DNA of 64,000 bases from VBCG01 sp044226535. Lineage in GTDB: Bacteria > Pseudomonadota > Gammaproteobacteria > Burkholderiales > Casimicrobiaceae. Shown here in pieces: positions 8,301 to 16,351 of the stretch (the stretch's first letter is position 1; each line of letters begins with the position of its first letter). Location: contig JBGAGT010000014.1 of assembly GCA_044226535.1 (NCBI GenBank), positions 1 to 64,000 on the forward strand, read 5' to 3'. The translations under genes were made by a program, and so were the position numbers. The notes below the pieces were generated by a model. The model ran no database searches, had not been told where the DNA came from, and saw nothing but the letters and a program-made list of their open reading frames with translations.

Positions 8301-8402
8301 AGTGATCGACTTCCCGGCGCTCTGCATACCGCAGGCTGATGATTCGGCGGCAAGTCGCCGGATGTTGAGCCTGTCCTTTACCGGGTCAAAGGCGAGCTGC
8401 AC
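8301..8402 (-). pseudogene. Possible brnT toxin remnant
   Basis: In frame with and upstream of brnA, the sequence reads MQLAFDPVKDRLNIRR, which resembles the start of BrnT toxins (F-x-DP-x-K-x3-N-x4). After about 20 residues the resemblance ends. A normal BrnT has around 90 residues, so this would be a toxin reduced to its first strand and helix. The match is short and may be chance. Confidence 0.35.
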
Positions 8403-8565
8403 TTTAGTGTAGCTACGTAAATGTTTGCTGTAAAGCTGTCGTCGCTCTCCTGTCCATGCTGATGGTCATCCGGTTTCGCCGCCTTCATCCCCTCGGCCGA
8501 TCGCGGGCTGCTGCTTCCCGAGCGCTACGCCGCAACGCGAGGCGCCGCCGCGCGATAATCTCCAC

Positions 8566-9012
8566 ATGACGACCATCGACCTGCGCATCCTCGACGCCCG
8601 CATCAAGGAGCACCTGCCCGCCTACGCCACCCCCGGTTCCGCAGGCATGGACCTGCGGGCCTGCATCGACGCACCGCTGATCGTGGCACCCGGCGACACC
8701 CACCTCGTCCCCACGGGCATCGCCATCCACATCGCCGACCCCGGTCTCGCCGCGGTGATCCTTCCGCGATCGGGGCTCGGCCACAAGCACGGCATCGTGC
8801 TGGGCAACCTGGTGGGGCTGATCGATTCCGACTACCAGGGGCCGCTGATGGTGAGCTGCTGGAATCGCAACAGGGAGCCGTTCACCCTGCAGCCGATGGA
8901 GCGGCTCGCGCAACTGGTGATCGTGCCGGTGGTGAAGGCGGCGTTCCGCGTGGTGGAGCAGTTCGGGGAGAGCGAGCGCGGCAGCGGGGGGTTCGGGAGC
9001 ACCGGGCGGTAG
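8566..9012 (+). CDS. dut: Deoxyuridine 5'-triphosphate nucleotidohydrolase
   Basis: A cytoplasmic trimeric dUTPase of 148 residues that hydrolyses dUTP to dUMP and pyrophosphate, keeping uracil out of DNA and feeding thymidylate synthesis. The five family motifs are visible: GSAGMDLRA, PRSGLGHKHG, GNLVGLIDSDYQG (with the catalytic Asp), RLAQLVIVPV and the C-terminal GGFGSTG. Length is normal. A GATAAT box lies just upstream of the ATG. It is followed 81 bases later by a surface-protein gene with its own leader. Confidence 0.97.
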   Translation: MTTIDLRILDARIKEHLPAYATPGSAGMDLRACIDAPLIVAPGDTHLVPTGIAIHIADPGLAAVILPRSGLGHKHGIVLGNLVGLIDSDYQGPLMVSCWNRNREPFTLQPMERLAQLVIVPVVKAAFRVVEQFGESERGSGGFGSTGR

Positions 9013-9093
9013 GGCTTCGGCCCTCGTTGCGACCGCCAAGGACTGCGCGCACAATTTCCCCACGCCCATTCCGGGCGTTCGGGGAGATTCGAC

Positions 9094-10215
9094 ATGCGCT
9101 TCCATACCCAGGCGGCTGTCGCGGGTGGGCTCTGCCTCGGCCTTGCCTCCATCGCAGCCATCGCAGCACCCTGCGCAGGCTTCGTTGACGTCAGCGACAC
9201 CGACGCCGCCTACTGCGCGGCGGTCACGTTGATCAAAGACAGGGGCGTGACGCTGGGCTGCTCGGACAGCGCGCACTTCTGCCCGAACGATTACGTGACG
9301 CGGCTGCAAATGGCGCTGTTCATGCAGCGGCTGGCGCGCGGCAACGCGAACAACACGCTCGGAAGCTCGACTGCGAGTGTCGCGGGCGACTTCAACGAAG
9401 CGACCGGCGACTACGCCACCGTCGGCGGCGGCGAGGGCAACAGTGCGCAGGGTCGGGACGCCACGGTCGCGGGCGGCAACACCAACGTGGTCACAGGTCT
9501 CATGTCCTCGATCATTGGCGGCCATTCCAACACGGCCCACGGGGATATATCAGCCGTCCTCGGCGGCTACGAGAACGCTGCCAGTGGTTACTTCAGTCTC
9601 GTTGCCGGACACCACGCGCTCGCCGAGTCGAACTACTGCGCCGTCCTCAACTTCCGCTCGGAATTCGCCCACTCCATGAGCTGCTTCGGCACCACCGGCA
9701 TCGTGCGCATCGCCGCCGACCACGGCATGTCGATCGACTTCGGCGCCGTGCGCAGCGACGGAGGTGGCCAGCAATGGATCCTGCTCGGCGATACGCTCGG
9801 CGACATGATCAGCGCCTCCAACGGCGCGAAGCTGACGAGCGGCGGCGCGTGGACCAACGGGTCCGATCGCAACAGCAAGACCGACTTCGCCGAGGTCGAC
9901 CCGCTCGACGTGCTCGACAAGGTGGTGGCCATGCCGGTGTCCACCTGGCGCTACAAGCTCGAATCCGACCAGCGGCACCTGGGGCCCATGGCGCAGGACT
10001 TCCATGCGGCGTTCGGCTTGGGGGCTGATGACCGGCACATCACCACCGTCGATGCCGCCGGCGTGGCGTTCGCCGCGATCAAGGGGCTGGACGAAAAGCT
10101 GGCGGCGACCCGGGCCGCGCTCGAAGGCGAGCGGGTGGCGAATGCAGAGCTGCGGTGGCATAACGAGGCGTTGGAGCGGAGGCTCGCGGCGGTGGAGCGT
10201 TCGCTGGCGCACTGA
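9094..10215 (+). CDS. Secreted SLH-like / YadA-head-repeat / S74-chaperone protein
   Basis: An exported protein of 373 residues. A signal peptide (to about IAAIAA) is followed by a cysteine-rich SLH-like module (CAGFVDVSDTDAAYC to FCPNDYVTRLQMALFMQRLA), then head repeats with the YadA pattern GG-x2-N-x-A-x-G (about 95-170). After a linker comes a C-terminal S74 intramolecular-chaperone domain starting at Ser257 in GSDRNSKTDF, and a short coiled coil to the end. In S74 proteins the Ser of S-D-x-x-x-K is the self-cleavage site; both Ser and Lys are present. The start is set by GGGGAGATTCGAC, a leader shared by the paralogs. Likely a surface adhesin or fibre; function unproven. Confidence 0.82.
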   Translation: MRFHTQAAVAGGLCLGLASIAAIAAPCAGFVDVSDTDAAYCAAVTLIKDRGVTLGCSDSAHFCPNDYVTRLQMALFMQRLARGNANNTLGSSTASVAGDFNEATGDYATVGGGEGNSAQGRDATVAGGNTNVVTGLMSSIIGGHSNTAHGDISAVLGGYENAASGYFSLVAGHHALAESNYCAVLNFRSEFAHSMSCFGTTGIVRIAADHGMSIDFGAVRSDGGGQQWILLGDTLGDMISASNGAKLTSGGAWTNGSDRNSKTDFAEVDPLDVLDKVVAMPVSTWRYKLESDQRHLGPMAQDFHAAFGLGADDRHITTVDAAGVAFAAIKGLDEKLAATRAALEGERVANAELRWHNEALERRLAAVERSLAH

Positions 10216-10297
10216 TCCTGCAAGAAGTCGCCCTCGGGGGAAGGCGCCCGCCCTGGGGGGAAGGAGCCGCTGGCGTGCAGCCCAAGGAGCACATGCC

Positions 10298-12289
10298 GTG
10301 AACCGCTTCCAGGCCTTCGGCGCAGCGCTCGGGCTCGCCGCTATCCTCGCCGCGACACCCGCGCCCGCCGCCACACCTGCGCCGTCCCCTTCACAGCCGC
10401 TGCCCGCAGACACCCGGGCCACGACGGTCGGCGGCAACACCTTCATCGCGCCCAAGGACTGGCGCATCGAAACCAACCCGCCGGCGGTCATCCTGACGCC
10501 GCCGGAAGACGACTCGCACATCGCACTGGTCGACGTCGATGCGACGGATGCCGACGCGGCCGTTGCATCCGCGTGGGCGACCTACGCGGGAAGCGCGAAA
10601 TGGCCGCTGAAGGTGGCCACCGATCGCCCGGCCCGCGACGGCTGGGAAGGCGTCCGGGCGTACACGTACGAGACATCGGCCAACGATCAACGCACGGTGC
10701 TGGCAAGGGCGATGCGCCACGCGCAGCTCTGGACGGTGCTGATCTACGACATGGCGACCGCGGTGGAGGACAAGCGGCTGGCGCAGGTCAAGCGGGTCTT
10801 CGACAAGCTCCTCCCCAAGGGCTATGAGCGCGAAACGTTCGCGGGTCGCACCGCGCACAAGCTCGACGCCGGGCGCATCGGGGAGCTCAAGCGCTTCGTC
10901 GAGGCGGGGCGCGTCGAGCTCGGGGTGCCCGGCGTCGCCATCGGGCTGGTGCAGGACGGCAAGGTGGTCTTCGCGGGTGGCTTCGGCGTGCGCGAGCAAG
11001 GCAAGCCCGCGCCGGTGGACGCCCGCACGCTGTTCATGATCGCTTCGAACACCAAGGCGATGACGACGCTGATGCTCGCCAAGCTGGTCGAGCAGGGCCG
11101 CTTCGACTGGGACACGCCGGTGACGCGCATCCTGCCCGAATTCAGGCTCGGTGACGCCGAGACCACGCGCCGGGTACTGGTCAGGCACCTCATCTGCGCC
11201 TGCACGGGCTTGCCGCGCCAGGACATGGAATGGCTGTTCGAAAGCGAAGGCGCGACGCCCGAGTCGGTGATGAAGACCCTGGCCACGATGCAGCCCACGA
11301 GCACGTTCGGCGAGCTCTTCCAATACTCGAACCCGATGGCCGCCGCGGCCGGCTTCGCGGGTGGTCACGTGCTGTTCCCGGACAGGGAGGTCGGCGCGGC
11401 CTACGACCAGGCGATGCAGGCGCTGGTGTTCGACCCGCTTCGCATGACGTCGACGACGTTCGACTACGCCAGGGCCTTGCGCGGCAACCACGCCATGCCG
11501 CACGGGCTCGACGTCGACGGCGTGACCAGAACCGCGAGCATGGACCTCAACGGCTCGATCATCGCCGCGCGACCGGCCGGTGCCGCCTGGAGCAACGTCG
11601 ACGACATGCTCCGGTACGTGCGGATGGAGTTGGCCAACGGGCTGCTGCCGGACGGCTATCGCTACATCGGCGAAGCGCCCCTGCTGGAACGGCGCAAGCC
11701 CCAGGTCGCCCTCGGCGACAGCGAGACCTACGGCATGGGCCTCATCGTCGACCGCACATGGGGCGTGGACGTGGTGAACCACGGCGGCGACCTCATCGGC
11801 TTCCACTCCAACATGCTATGGCTGCCGGCCTCGAACGTCGGGGCCGTGATCCTGACCAATGCCGACCCGGGCATCTACCTGCGGGACCCGTTCATGCGCC
11901 GGCTCCTGGAAGTGCTGTTCGACGGCAGGCCCGAGGCGGTCGAAAACCTCACCGCGCAGGCAAGGCGCCTTCACGCCGACATCGCCGCCGAACGAAAGCG
12001 GCTGACCGTGCCCGCCGATCATGCTGCCTCGGCTGCCCTCGCCCCGCGCTACCACAGCGCCTCGCTCGGCAACATCGACGTGTCGCGCCGCGGCCCGGCG
12101 ACGTGGTTCGACTTCGGCGGCTGGAAGAGCGAGATGGCGTCGCGGCGCAACGACGACGGCACGCTTTCGTTCGTCACGATCTCGCCGGGCGAGGACGGCT
12201 TCGAGTTCGTCGTCGCCGACAAGGCGGGGGAACGGTCGCTGGTGCTGCGCGATGCGCAGCATGAGTATTCGTTCGAGGAGATGCGGTGA
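10298..12289 (+). CDS. Secreted serine hydrolase of the beta-lactamase / class C family
   Basis: A protein of 663 residues with a signal peptide (ALGLAAILAATPAPAA). An N-terminal domain of unknown role (about 40-190) precedes a beta-lactamase-fold domain with the nucleophile motif SNTK (IASNTKAMTTLML), the YSN motif (FQYSNPMAAAAG) and HGG (VVNHGGDLIGFHS). A C-terminal lipocalin-like stretch ends in YSFEEMR. The family contains esterases, D-aminopeptidases and peptidoglycan-active enzymes, so the substrate cannot be given. The start is GTG at 10298, seven bases after AAGGAGC. Confidence 0.88.
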   Translation: MNRFQAFGAALGLAAILAATPAPAATPAPSPSQPLPADTRATTVGGNTFIAPKDWRIETNPPAVILTPPEDDSHIALVDVDATDADAAVASAWATYAGSAKWPLKVATDRPARDGWEGVRAYTYETSANDQRTVLARAMRHAQLWTVLIYDMATAVEDKRLAQVKRVFDKLLPKGYERETFAGRTAHKLDAGRIGELKRFVEAGRVELGVPGVAIGLVQDGKVVFAGGFGVREQGKPAPVDARTLFMIASNTKAMTTLMLAKLVEQGRFDWDTPVTRILPEFRLGDAETTRRVLVRHLICACTGLPRQDMEWLFESEGATPESVMKTLATMQPTSTFGELFQYSNPMAAAAGFAGGHVLFPDREVGAAYDQAMQALVFDPLRMTSTTFDYARALRGNHAMPHGLDVDGVTRTASMDLNGSIIAARPAGAAWSNVDDMLRYVRMELANGLLPDGYRYIGEAPLLERRKPQVALGDSETYGMGLIVDRTWGVDVVNHGGDLIGFHSNMLWLPASNVGAVILTNADPGIYLRDPFMRRLLEVLFDGRPEAVENLTAQARRLHADIAAERKRLTVPADHAASAALAPRYHSASLGNIDVSRRGPATWFDFGGWKSEMASRRNDDGTLSFVTISPGEDGFEFVVADKAGERSLVLRDAQHEYSFEEMR

Positions 12290-12324
12290 TCGCGCGACGC
12301 GAACCAGCAGCCTGTTGACGTGCC

Positions 12325-12675
12325 TTAGCGCCCCGCGGGAGTCATGTCGTCAGCGATGCCGGCAAGAACGACTGGATCGCGATCGGGAAACTGGGCGACC
12401 AGGTAGAGGTTACCGCCCATGGCCTCCACCGTCTTTCGCAGTGTGGAGATCATCAGGTCGGTGCGCTTCTCGATCTTGGATACGCCTTCCTGGCCGATGC
12501 CGAGCTTCTTCGCCACGCGGACCTGCGACAGCTTGCGGGCACGACGCAATTCCCTCAGGGTCATCTCTTCCGCGATGAGTTGCGCGGCACGCGCTTCGAC
12601 CTTCTTGCGTCGTGCAGGAGGCAAGCTCTTAATAATGTCATTCGCGTTCCTGGGCATCAACATTTCCTCTGCCAT
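12325..12675 (-). CDS. HigA-type XRE antitoxin
   Basis: A protein of 116 residues with a helix-turn-helix of the XRE type (LRELRRARKLSQVRVAKKLG then QEGVSKIEKRTDL) and the C-terminal extension NLYLVAQFPDRDP typical of antitoxins paired with phage Gp49-like toxins. The ATG at 12675 overlaps the toxin stop (TGATG), so the two were translationally coupled with the toxin first, as in higBA. The toxin partner has an internal deletion, which leaves this as a probable stand-alone repressor. Confidence 0.88.
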   Translation of the reverse strand: MAEEMLMPRNANDIIKSLPPARRKKVEARAAQLIAEEMTLRELRRARKLSQVRVAKKLGIGQEGVSKIEKRTDLMISTLRKTVEAMGGNLYLVAQFPDRDPVVLAGIADDMTPAGR

Positions 12676-12956
12676 CAGCGCATCCGCGCAAGATGCGCAT
12701 CGAACCTCCCGAATGCAAAGGCGATGCGCCAAACGCCACCCGCGGCGTCGAAGCGCAGCTCCTTCATGTTGGCATGGCGGGACCCGTTGAGCGTATCCAC
12801 TCGAGGCCGCCCCAATTGGGGCCCGTATTTTTCGAGCAGGCGTGTGAGTGCAAGAATTTCTGTTTGCACCTCCTCGTGGAGCTCGAAAAACTCCACCTCG
12901 AATTCATCGCCGAGTTCGACGGTCCATGTCGTTCTTGAATATACCCCGCGATGCAT
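12675..12956 (-). pseudogene. HigB / Gp49-like toxin with internal deletion
   Basis: 93 residues of a RelE-superfamily toxin. The front half is normal: TWTVELGDEFEVEFFELHEE, LEKYGPQLGRPRVDTLNGSR and HANMKELRF. After VWRIAFAF the sequence jumps to GRFDAHLARMR, which matches the very end of the family. The usual intervening 30 or so residues (the DP-x-R-x-A-ILL...GDKSG...KRFY segment that carries catalytic residues) are missing without loss of frame. The stop overlaps higA. The toxin is very probably inactive while antitoxin coupling is kept. Confidence 0.75.
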
Positions 12957-13127
12957 ATGCCGTCAACTGCATAAAGTAGATGCTCACCGGATGTCGCGCG
13001 ATCGAGTGGTAGATCGGGCGCGGCAACCTCACAGCCGAGTGTTGTCAGCTTGCAGCGCAGGTGCCATCGTCCAAATGGCCGAGATCGATCCCCACGCGCA
13101 GGGTCGATGCCATGGGACAATCGCCCC

Positions 13128-13748
13128 ATGACGACCACCTACTGGCTGGTGGACTACGAGAACATCCAGCCCGACGACCTCGACGCGCTCGACGGCAGCG
13201 ACTGCAAGGTCATGGTGTTCCTGGGTCCCACCCAGGCCAGGATTCCGACGGGCCTAGCCATCGCCATGCAGGCATTGGGCGCCAATGCCGAGTACGTGAC
13301 CGTCGAGGCGCAAGGTCCCAACGCGCTGGACTTCCACATCGCGTACTACGTCGGGCGGCTTTCGGCCGCGGAGCCGGCATCGGCCTTCCGCATCGTGTCC
13401 AAGGACACGGGCTTCGATCCGCTGATACGCCATCTGAAGGCGAAGGGCATCGCGTGCCAGCGCGTGACAAAACTGGGCCTGGCTGCCACCGTGACGACCC
13501 AAGCCACCAAGGCGGTGAAGGCGGCGAAAGCCGCCCTGGCGAGCGGCGTGCTGGCGTTCGAGGAAGTAGTCACCGACCTCACCAGGCGGAAGGCCGCGAA
13601 GCCCCGGACGGTCAAGACGCTGCGCAGCACCATCGGTGCGCTGCGTCAGGGCAAGCTATCGGCCGGGCAGCTCGACGACATCATCAAAACGCTCAGCGAT
13701 CGCGGCATCGTGAAGATCGAAGGAAGCAAGGTCACGTATCCGGCGTGA
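13128..13748 (+). CDS. PIN-like nuclease-domain protein
   Basis: A cytoplasmic protein of 206 residues. The N-terminal PIN-like/NYN-related fold shows WLVDYENIQPDDLDAL (Asp and Glu of the active site), ALDFHIAYYVGRL and VSKDTGFDPLIRHLKAKG. The C-terminal part is a Lys/Ala-rich linker followed by a small winged-helix-like end (LDDIIKTLSDRGIVKIEG). This resembles uncharacterised PIN-domain proteins thought to act on RNA. It stands alone, with a repeat cluster 20 bases downstream. Confidence 0.8.
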   Translation: MTTTYWLVDYENIQPDDLDALDGSDCKVMVFLGPTQARIPTGLAIAMQALGANAEYVTVEAQGPNALDFHIAYYVGRLSAAEPASAFRIVSKDTGFDPLIRHLKAKGIACQRVTKLGLAATVTTQATKAVKAAKAALASGVLAFEEVVTDLTRRKAAKPRTVKTLRSTIGALRQGKLSAGQLDDIIKTLSDRGIVKIEGSKVTYPA

Positions 13749-13767
13749 AACGTGCCGTGACGTCCGC

Positions 13768-13873
13768 CGTCAGCCCCGCGAAACATGCCCCCGAATGCAG
13801 TTATCGGGGGACGGGATCCAGCTTTCAACGTGTCGTCAGGACTGGATTCCCGCATGCGCGGGAATGACAGGGT
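13768..13873. repeat. Repeat cluster with inserted hairpin and dRS3-like end
   Basis: An arm of the palindromic repeat interrupted by the same CCCCCGA...TCGGGGG hairpin found at 4538-4560 is followed by a spacer and a closing arm. The closing arm contains ATTCCCGCATGCGCGGGAAT (13846-13865), a perfect match to the neisserial dRS3 pattern ATTCCC-N8-GGGAAT. Confidence 0.85.
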
Positions 13874-13915
13874 CCGCGGAGCAGCGCGCGAACGAATCCG
13901 ACGAAGATTGACGCA

Positions 13916-14281
13916 ATGGGCGATGCGATGCAAAGCGCTCTCGCCGAGGTCAAGCGGGCAGAACCATCGCTTCGGTTGATCGAGGTGATGCCCGACATGG
14001 TCGGACTTGGCGAAGTCGCCGATCTCGTTGGCGTGTCGCGGCAGAACATGCGCAAGCTGATGCTCGCGCATTCTTCGAGCTTTCCGCTGCCGATCCACGA
14101 CGGCAGTGCATCGCTCTGGCACCTGGCGGAGTTGCTCGCATGGCTCGAAGCGAAGGGTCGCTATCGCTTCGAGCCGACGTTGCCCGAGGTCGCGAGAGCA
14201 GCCATGCAGGTCAACCTGGCGCGAGACGCCAGCCGGCGGTCGAAGAAGGCTGCGGGTAAGCTGGAAGCCCTGGTAAGCTGA
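13916..14281 (+). CDS. Helix-turn-helix DNA-binding protein, N-terminally short
   Basis: A protein of 121 residues with a MerR/AlpA-like helix-turn-helix: LGEVADLVGVSRQNMRKLM followed by a wing-like WHLAELLAWL. From memory, related proteins carry an extra N-terminal domain of about 50 residues before ALAEVKRA...LIEV; here it is absent, and the palindromic repeat ends about 40 bases upstream, so the front of the gene may have been removed. The regulated target is unknown. A run of basic residues near the end (RDASRRSKKAAGK) may contact nucleic acid. Confidence 0.65.
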   Translation: MGDAMQSALAEVKRAEPSLRLIEVMPDMVGLGEVADLVGVSRQNMRKLMLAHSSSFPLPIHDGSASLWHLAELLAWLEAKGRYRFEPTLPEVARAAMQVNLARDASRRSKKAAGKLEALVS

Positions 14282-14299
14282 ACTCACCCTGATCACCCG

Positions 14300-15130
14300 T
14301 CAGGCCGGCTTCGGGCGCGCCACCCACGCAGGCATGAACTGGCCACGCCCCTGCGTCGCGGAAATCGCCGCGGCGGTATCCATCACGATCGGCACCATGG
14401 TCTGCAGGAATTTCGAGCGTTCGTTGCGGGATGCGGGACCGGTGATGCCGACGGCGGCCAATGCCTGATGCGAGGGCCCGAGCACGGGCGCCGCGACGGT
14501 GAATTCCCCGCCCAGGTAGATCTGGTCCGACGCAAAGGTGTACCCGTCCGTCCTTGCCTGCCGGATGATGTTCATCAACGCGTCGATGTCGGTAACCGTG
14601 TGCCGCGTATACGGAACCAGCTCGGACGCCCTGAGGATTTCCAGCACCCGCTCGTCGCTCATCTGCGCCAGCATCACGCGGCCGGTCGCCGTGCACCAGG
14701 CCGGGTGCCGCGTTCCGACCAGGACATCCGCGTTGATCACGTGCCTGCTCGCAATGCGAACGATGTAAACGACATCGTTCCCGTCGAGTTGCAACAGGTT
14801 CACGGTTTCCTCGGATTGCCGGGCCGCCTCCCGCAGGAAGGGTGAAGCGGGCTCGGCGATGCCGCTCGAACGCAAGTAGTCACGTCCGAGGGTCAGTGCC
14901 TTCGGGGTCAACGCGTAGCCCCGCCTTGCTTCGTCCTTGCGAAGGTAGCCGAGGCTTTGAAGCGTGTGCGTGAAGCGCTGCACGGCGCTTCGGTCGAGAC
15001 CCGTGTGCGCACCGAGCTCCGCGGGCGTGAGGGAACCCTGCGCACCCCCGAACGCTTCGAGAACGCGAAACGCCTTTGCAACCGAGCCCACGAAAAGTGG
15101 GGATTCCTGATCGGGCGATTGAGTGGTCAT
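14300..15130 (-). CDS. IclR-family transcriptional regulator
   Basis: A regulator of 276 residues. An N-terminal winged helix (SVAKAFRVLEAFGG...LDRSAVQRFTHTLQSLGYL) is followed by the IclR effector domain (HPAWCTATGRVMLAQM, LGGEFTVAAPVLG, AVGITGPASR). It is divergent from the dioxygenase/ABC operon that begins at 15274 and almost certainly controls it. A perfect 15-base palindrome sits three bases upstream of its ATG, so autoregulation is likely. The ligand is probably the substrate or product of that operon. Confidence 0.93.
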   Translation of the reverse strand: MTTQSPDQESPLFVGSVAKAFRVLEAFGGAQGSLTPAELGAHTGLDRSAVQRFTHTLQSLGYLRKDEARRGYALTPKALTLGRDYLRSSGIAEPASPFLREAARQSEETVNLLQLDGNDVVYIVRIASRHVINADVLVGTRHPAWCTATGRVMLAQMSDERVLEILRASELVPYTRHTVTDIDALMNIIRQARTDGYTFASDQIYLGGEFTVAAPVLGPSHQALAAVGITGPASRNERSKFLQTMVPIVMDTAAAISATQGRGQFMPAWVARPKPA

Positions 15131-15132
15131 AT

Positions 15133-15147
15133 GATTACATTGTAATC
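15133..15147. promoter_or_regulatory. Probable IclR-type operator
   Basis: GATTACA-T-TGTAATC, a perfect palindrome in the divergent region between the iclR-type gene and the dioxygenase operon, three bases from the regulator's ATG. The size and symmetry suit an IclR dimer. Regulator identity is inferred from position. Confidence 0.6.
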
Positions 15148-15185
15148 ACTTCGCTGGCATTTTACGCAATACGTCCGTATTGCAG

Positions 15186-15214
15186 TTGACAATGAGTATC
15201 TTGATCGTTACGTT
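15186..15214 (+). promoter_or_regulatory. Possible sigma-70 promoter of the dioxygenase/ABC operon
   Basis: A consensus TTGACA (15186-15191) is followed after 17 bases by TACGTT (15209-15214), 59 bases before the ATG at 15274. The -35 box is perfect and the -10 box is weak, as is common for activated promoters. Confidence 0.4.
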
Positions 15215-15273
15215 TGGACCCGCTCCCCGGACAGTCCGCCGGGTCGAGCGATCGCATTCCTCTGGAGGCAGCC

Positions 15274-16326
15274 ATGGTGCAGACCCCTTTCCAATACTCG
15301 CATCCCTCCGTGTGGCGGGGAGCCGAAATGGCCTCGCGTGACGACTGGATCTACCAGTTGGACGAGGCGCAGATCGACGAGATCGAGGCGGCGCTGGCCG
15401 TCGCGAAGGCGACAGGAAAGCCCATCAACGCGATCACCCGCGACGATTTTCCGCTGCCTTCCCTCGAGGCCGTGCTCGCGGAGCAATTGCACGAATTGGA
15501 GAACGGCCGGGGATTCACGCTGCTCCGCGGTTTGCCGATCGAGCGCTATTCCAAGGCCGACGCCGCGCTGATCTACTGGGGCATCGGCATGCACCTCGGC
15601 CGTCCCGTGGCGCAGAACGCGCAGGGCGAGTTGTTGGGGCACGTGCGCAACCTGGGTGCCGACTTCACCAAGGATCCCACCGCGCGCGGCTATCACAGCG
15701 GACTCGGCCTGCCGTTCCATTGCGACCCGACCGATGTGGTCGGCCTCATGTGCCTGCGCAAGGCGAAAGCCGGCGGGCTTTCCCGCATCGTGAGCTCCAC
15801 GGCGGCACACAACGAGCTCGCGGCCCACGATCCTGCGCTCTGGGAGACCATGTGCGCGCCGTTCTACCGCGACCGGCGAGGCGAGGAATCCGACGGCCAG
15901 AAGCCCTATTACACGATTCCATGCTTCAACTTCATGGATTCGCGGCTGTACGTGTTCTTCAATCCCTTCGTGGAATCAGCCCAGCGCTTCGAGGAAGTGC
16001 CACGCATGACCGACCTGCAGCGTGCCGCGCTGAAGCGCATGGACGAGATCTGCAACGATCCTGCCTTCTACCTCGAGATGGAGTTGCAGCCGGGTGACAT
16101 CCAGCTCCTGTGCAACTACGTGACCTTGCATTCGAGGACGCTGTTCGAGGACTGGTCCGAACCCGATCGCAAGCGACACCTGTTGCGGCTGTGGCTGCGG
16201 ACACCCGGCTTCGGGCAGCTTCCACCCGCCTACGCCGACCGCAATGCCGACATGGATGCGTGGGAACGCAATCCTCGCAGCTCCAAGTTCGACACCTCGG
16301 AGATCGCCAAAGAGTTCGCCTCCTAG
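15274..16326 (+). CDS. TauD/TfdA-family Fe(II)/2-oxoglutarate dioxygenase
   Basis: A protein of 350 residues. The iron-binding HxD is His149-Cys-Asp151 (LPFHCDPTDVVGL), the distal His is in YVTLHSRTLFEDW and the 2-oxoglutarate-binding Arg lies in KRHLLRLWLR. TauD/TfdA enzymes hydroxylate small acids to start their breakdown. Here the gene opens an operon with a SnoaL-like protein and an importer, so it probably attacks the imported compound; the substrate is unknown. The ATG at 15274 has TGGAGG six bases upstream. Confidence 0.87.
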   Translation: MVQTPFQYSHPSVWRGAEMASRDDWIYQLDEAQIDEIEAALAVAKATGKPINAITRDDFPLPSLEAVLAEQLHELENGRGFTLLRGLPIERYSKADAALIYWGIGMHLGRPVAQNAQGELLGHVRNLGADFTKDPTARGYHSGLGLPFHCDPTDVVGLMCLRKAKAGGLSRIVSSTAAHNELAAHDPALWETMCAPFYRDRRGEESDGQKPYYTIPCFNFMDSRLYVFFNPFVESAQRFEEVPRMTDLQRAALKRMDEICNDPAFYLEMELQPGDIQLLCNYVTLHSRTLFEDWSEPDRKRHLLRLWLRTPGFGQLPPAYADRNADMDAWERNPRSSKFDTSEIAKEFAS

Positions 16327-16351
16327 CGCAGCGTGGCACCGGCGTGACTCC

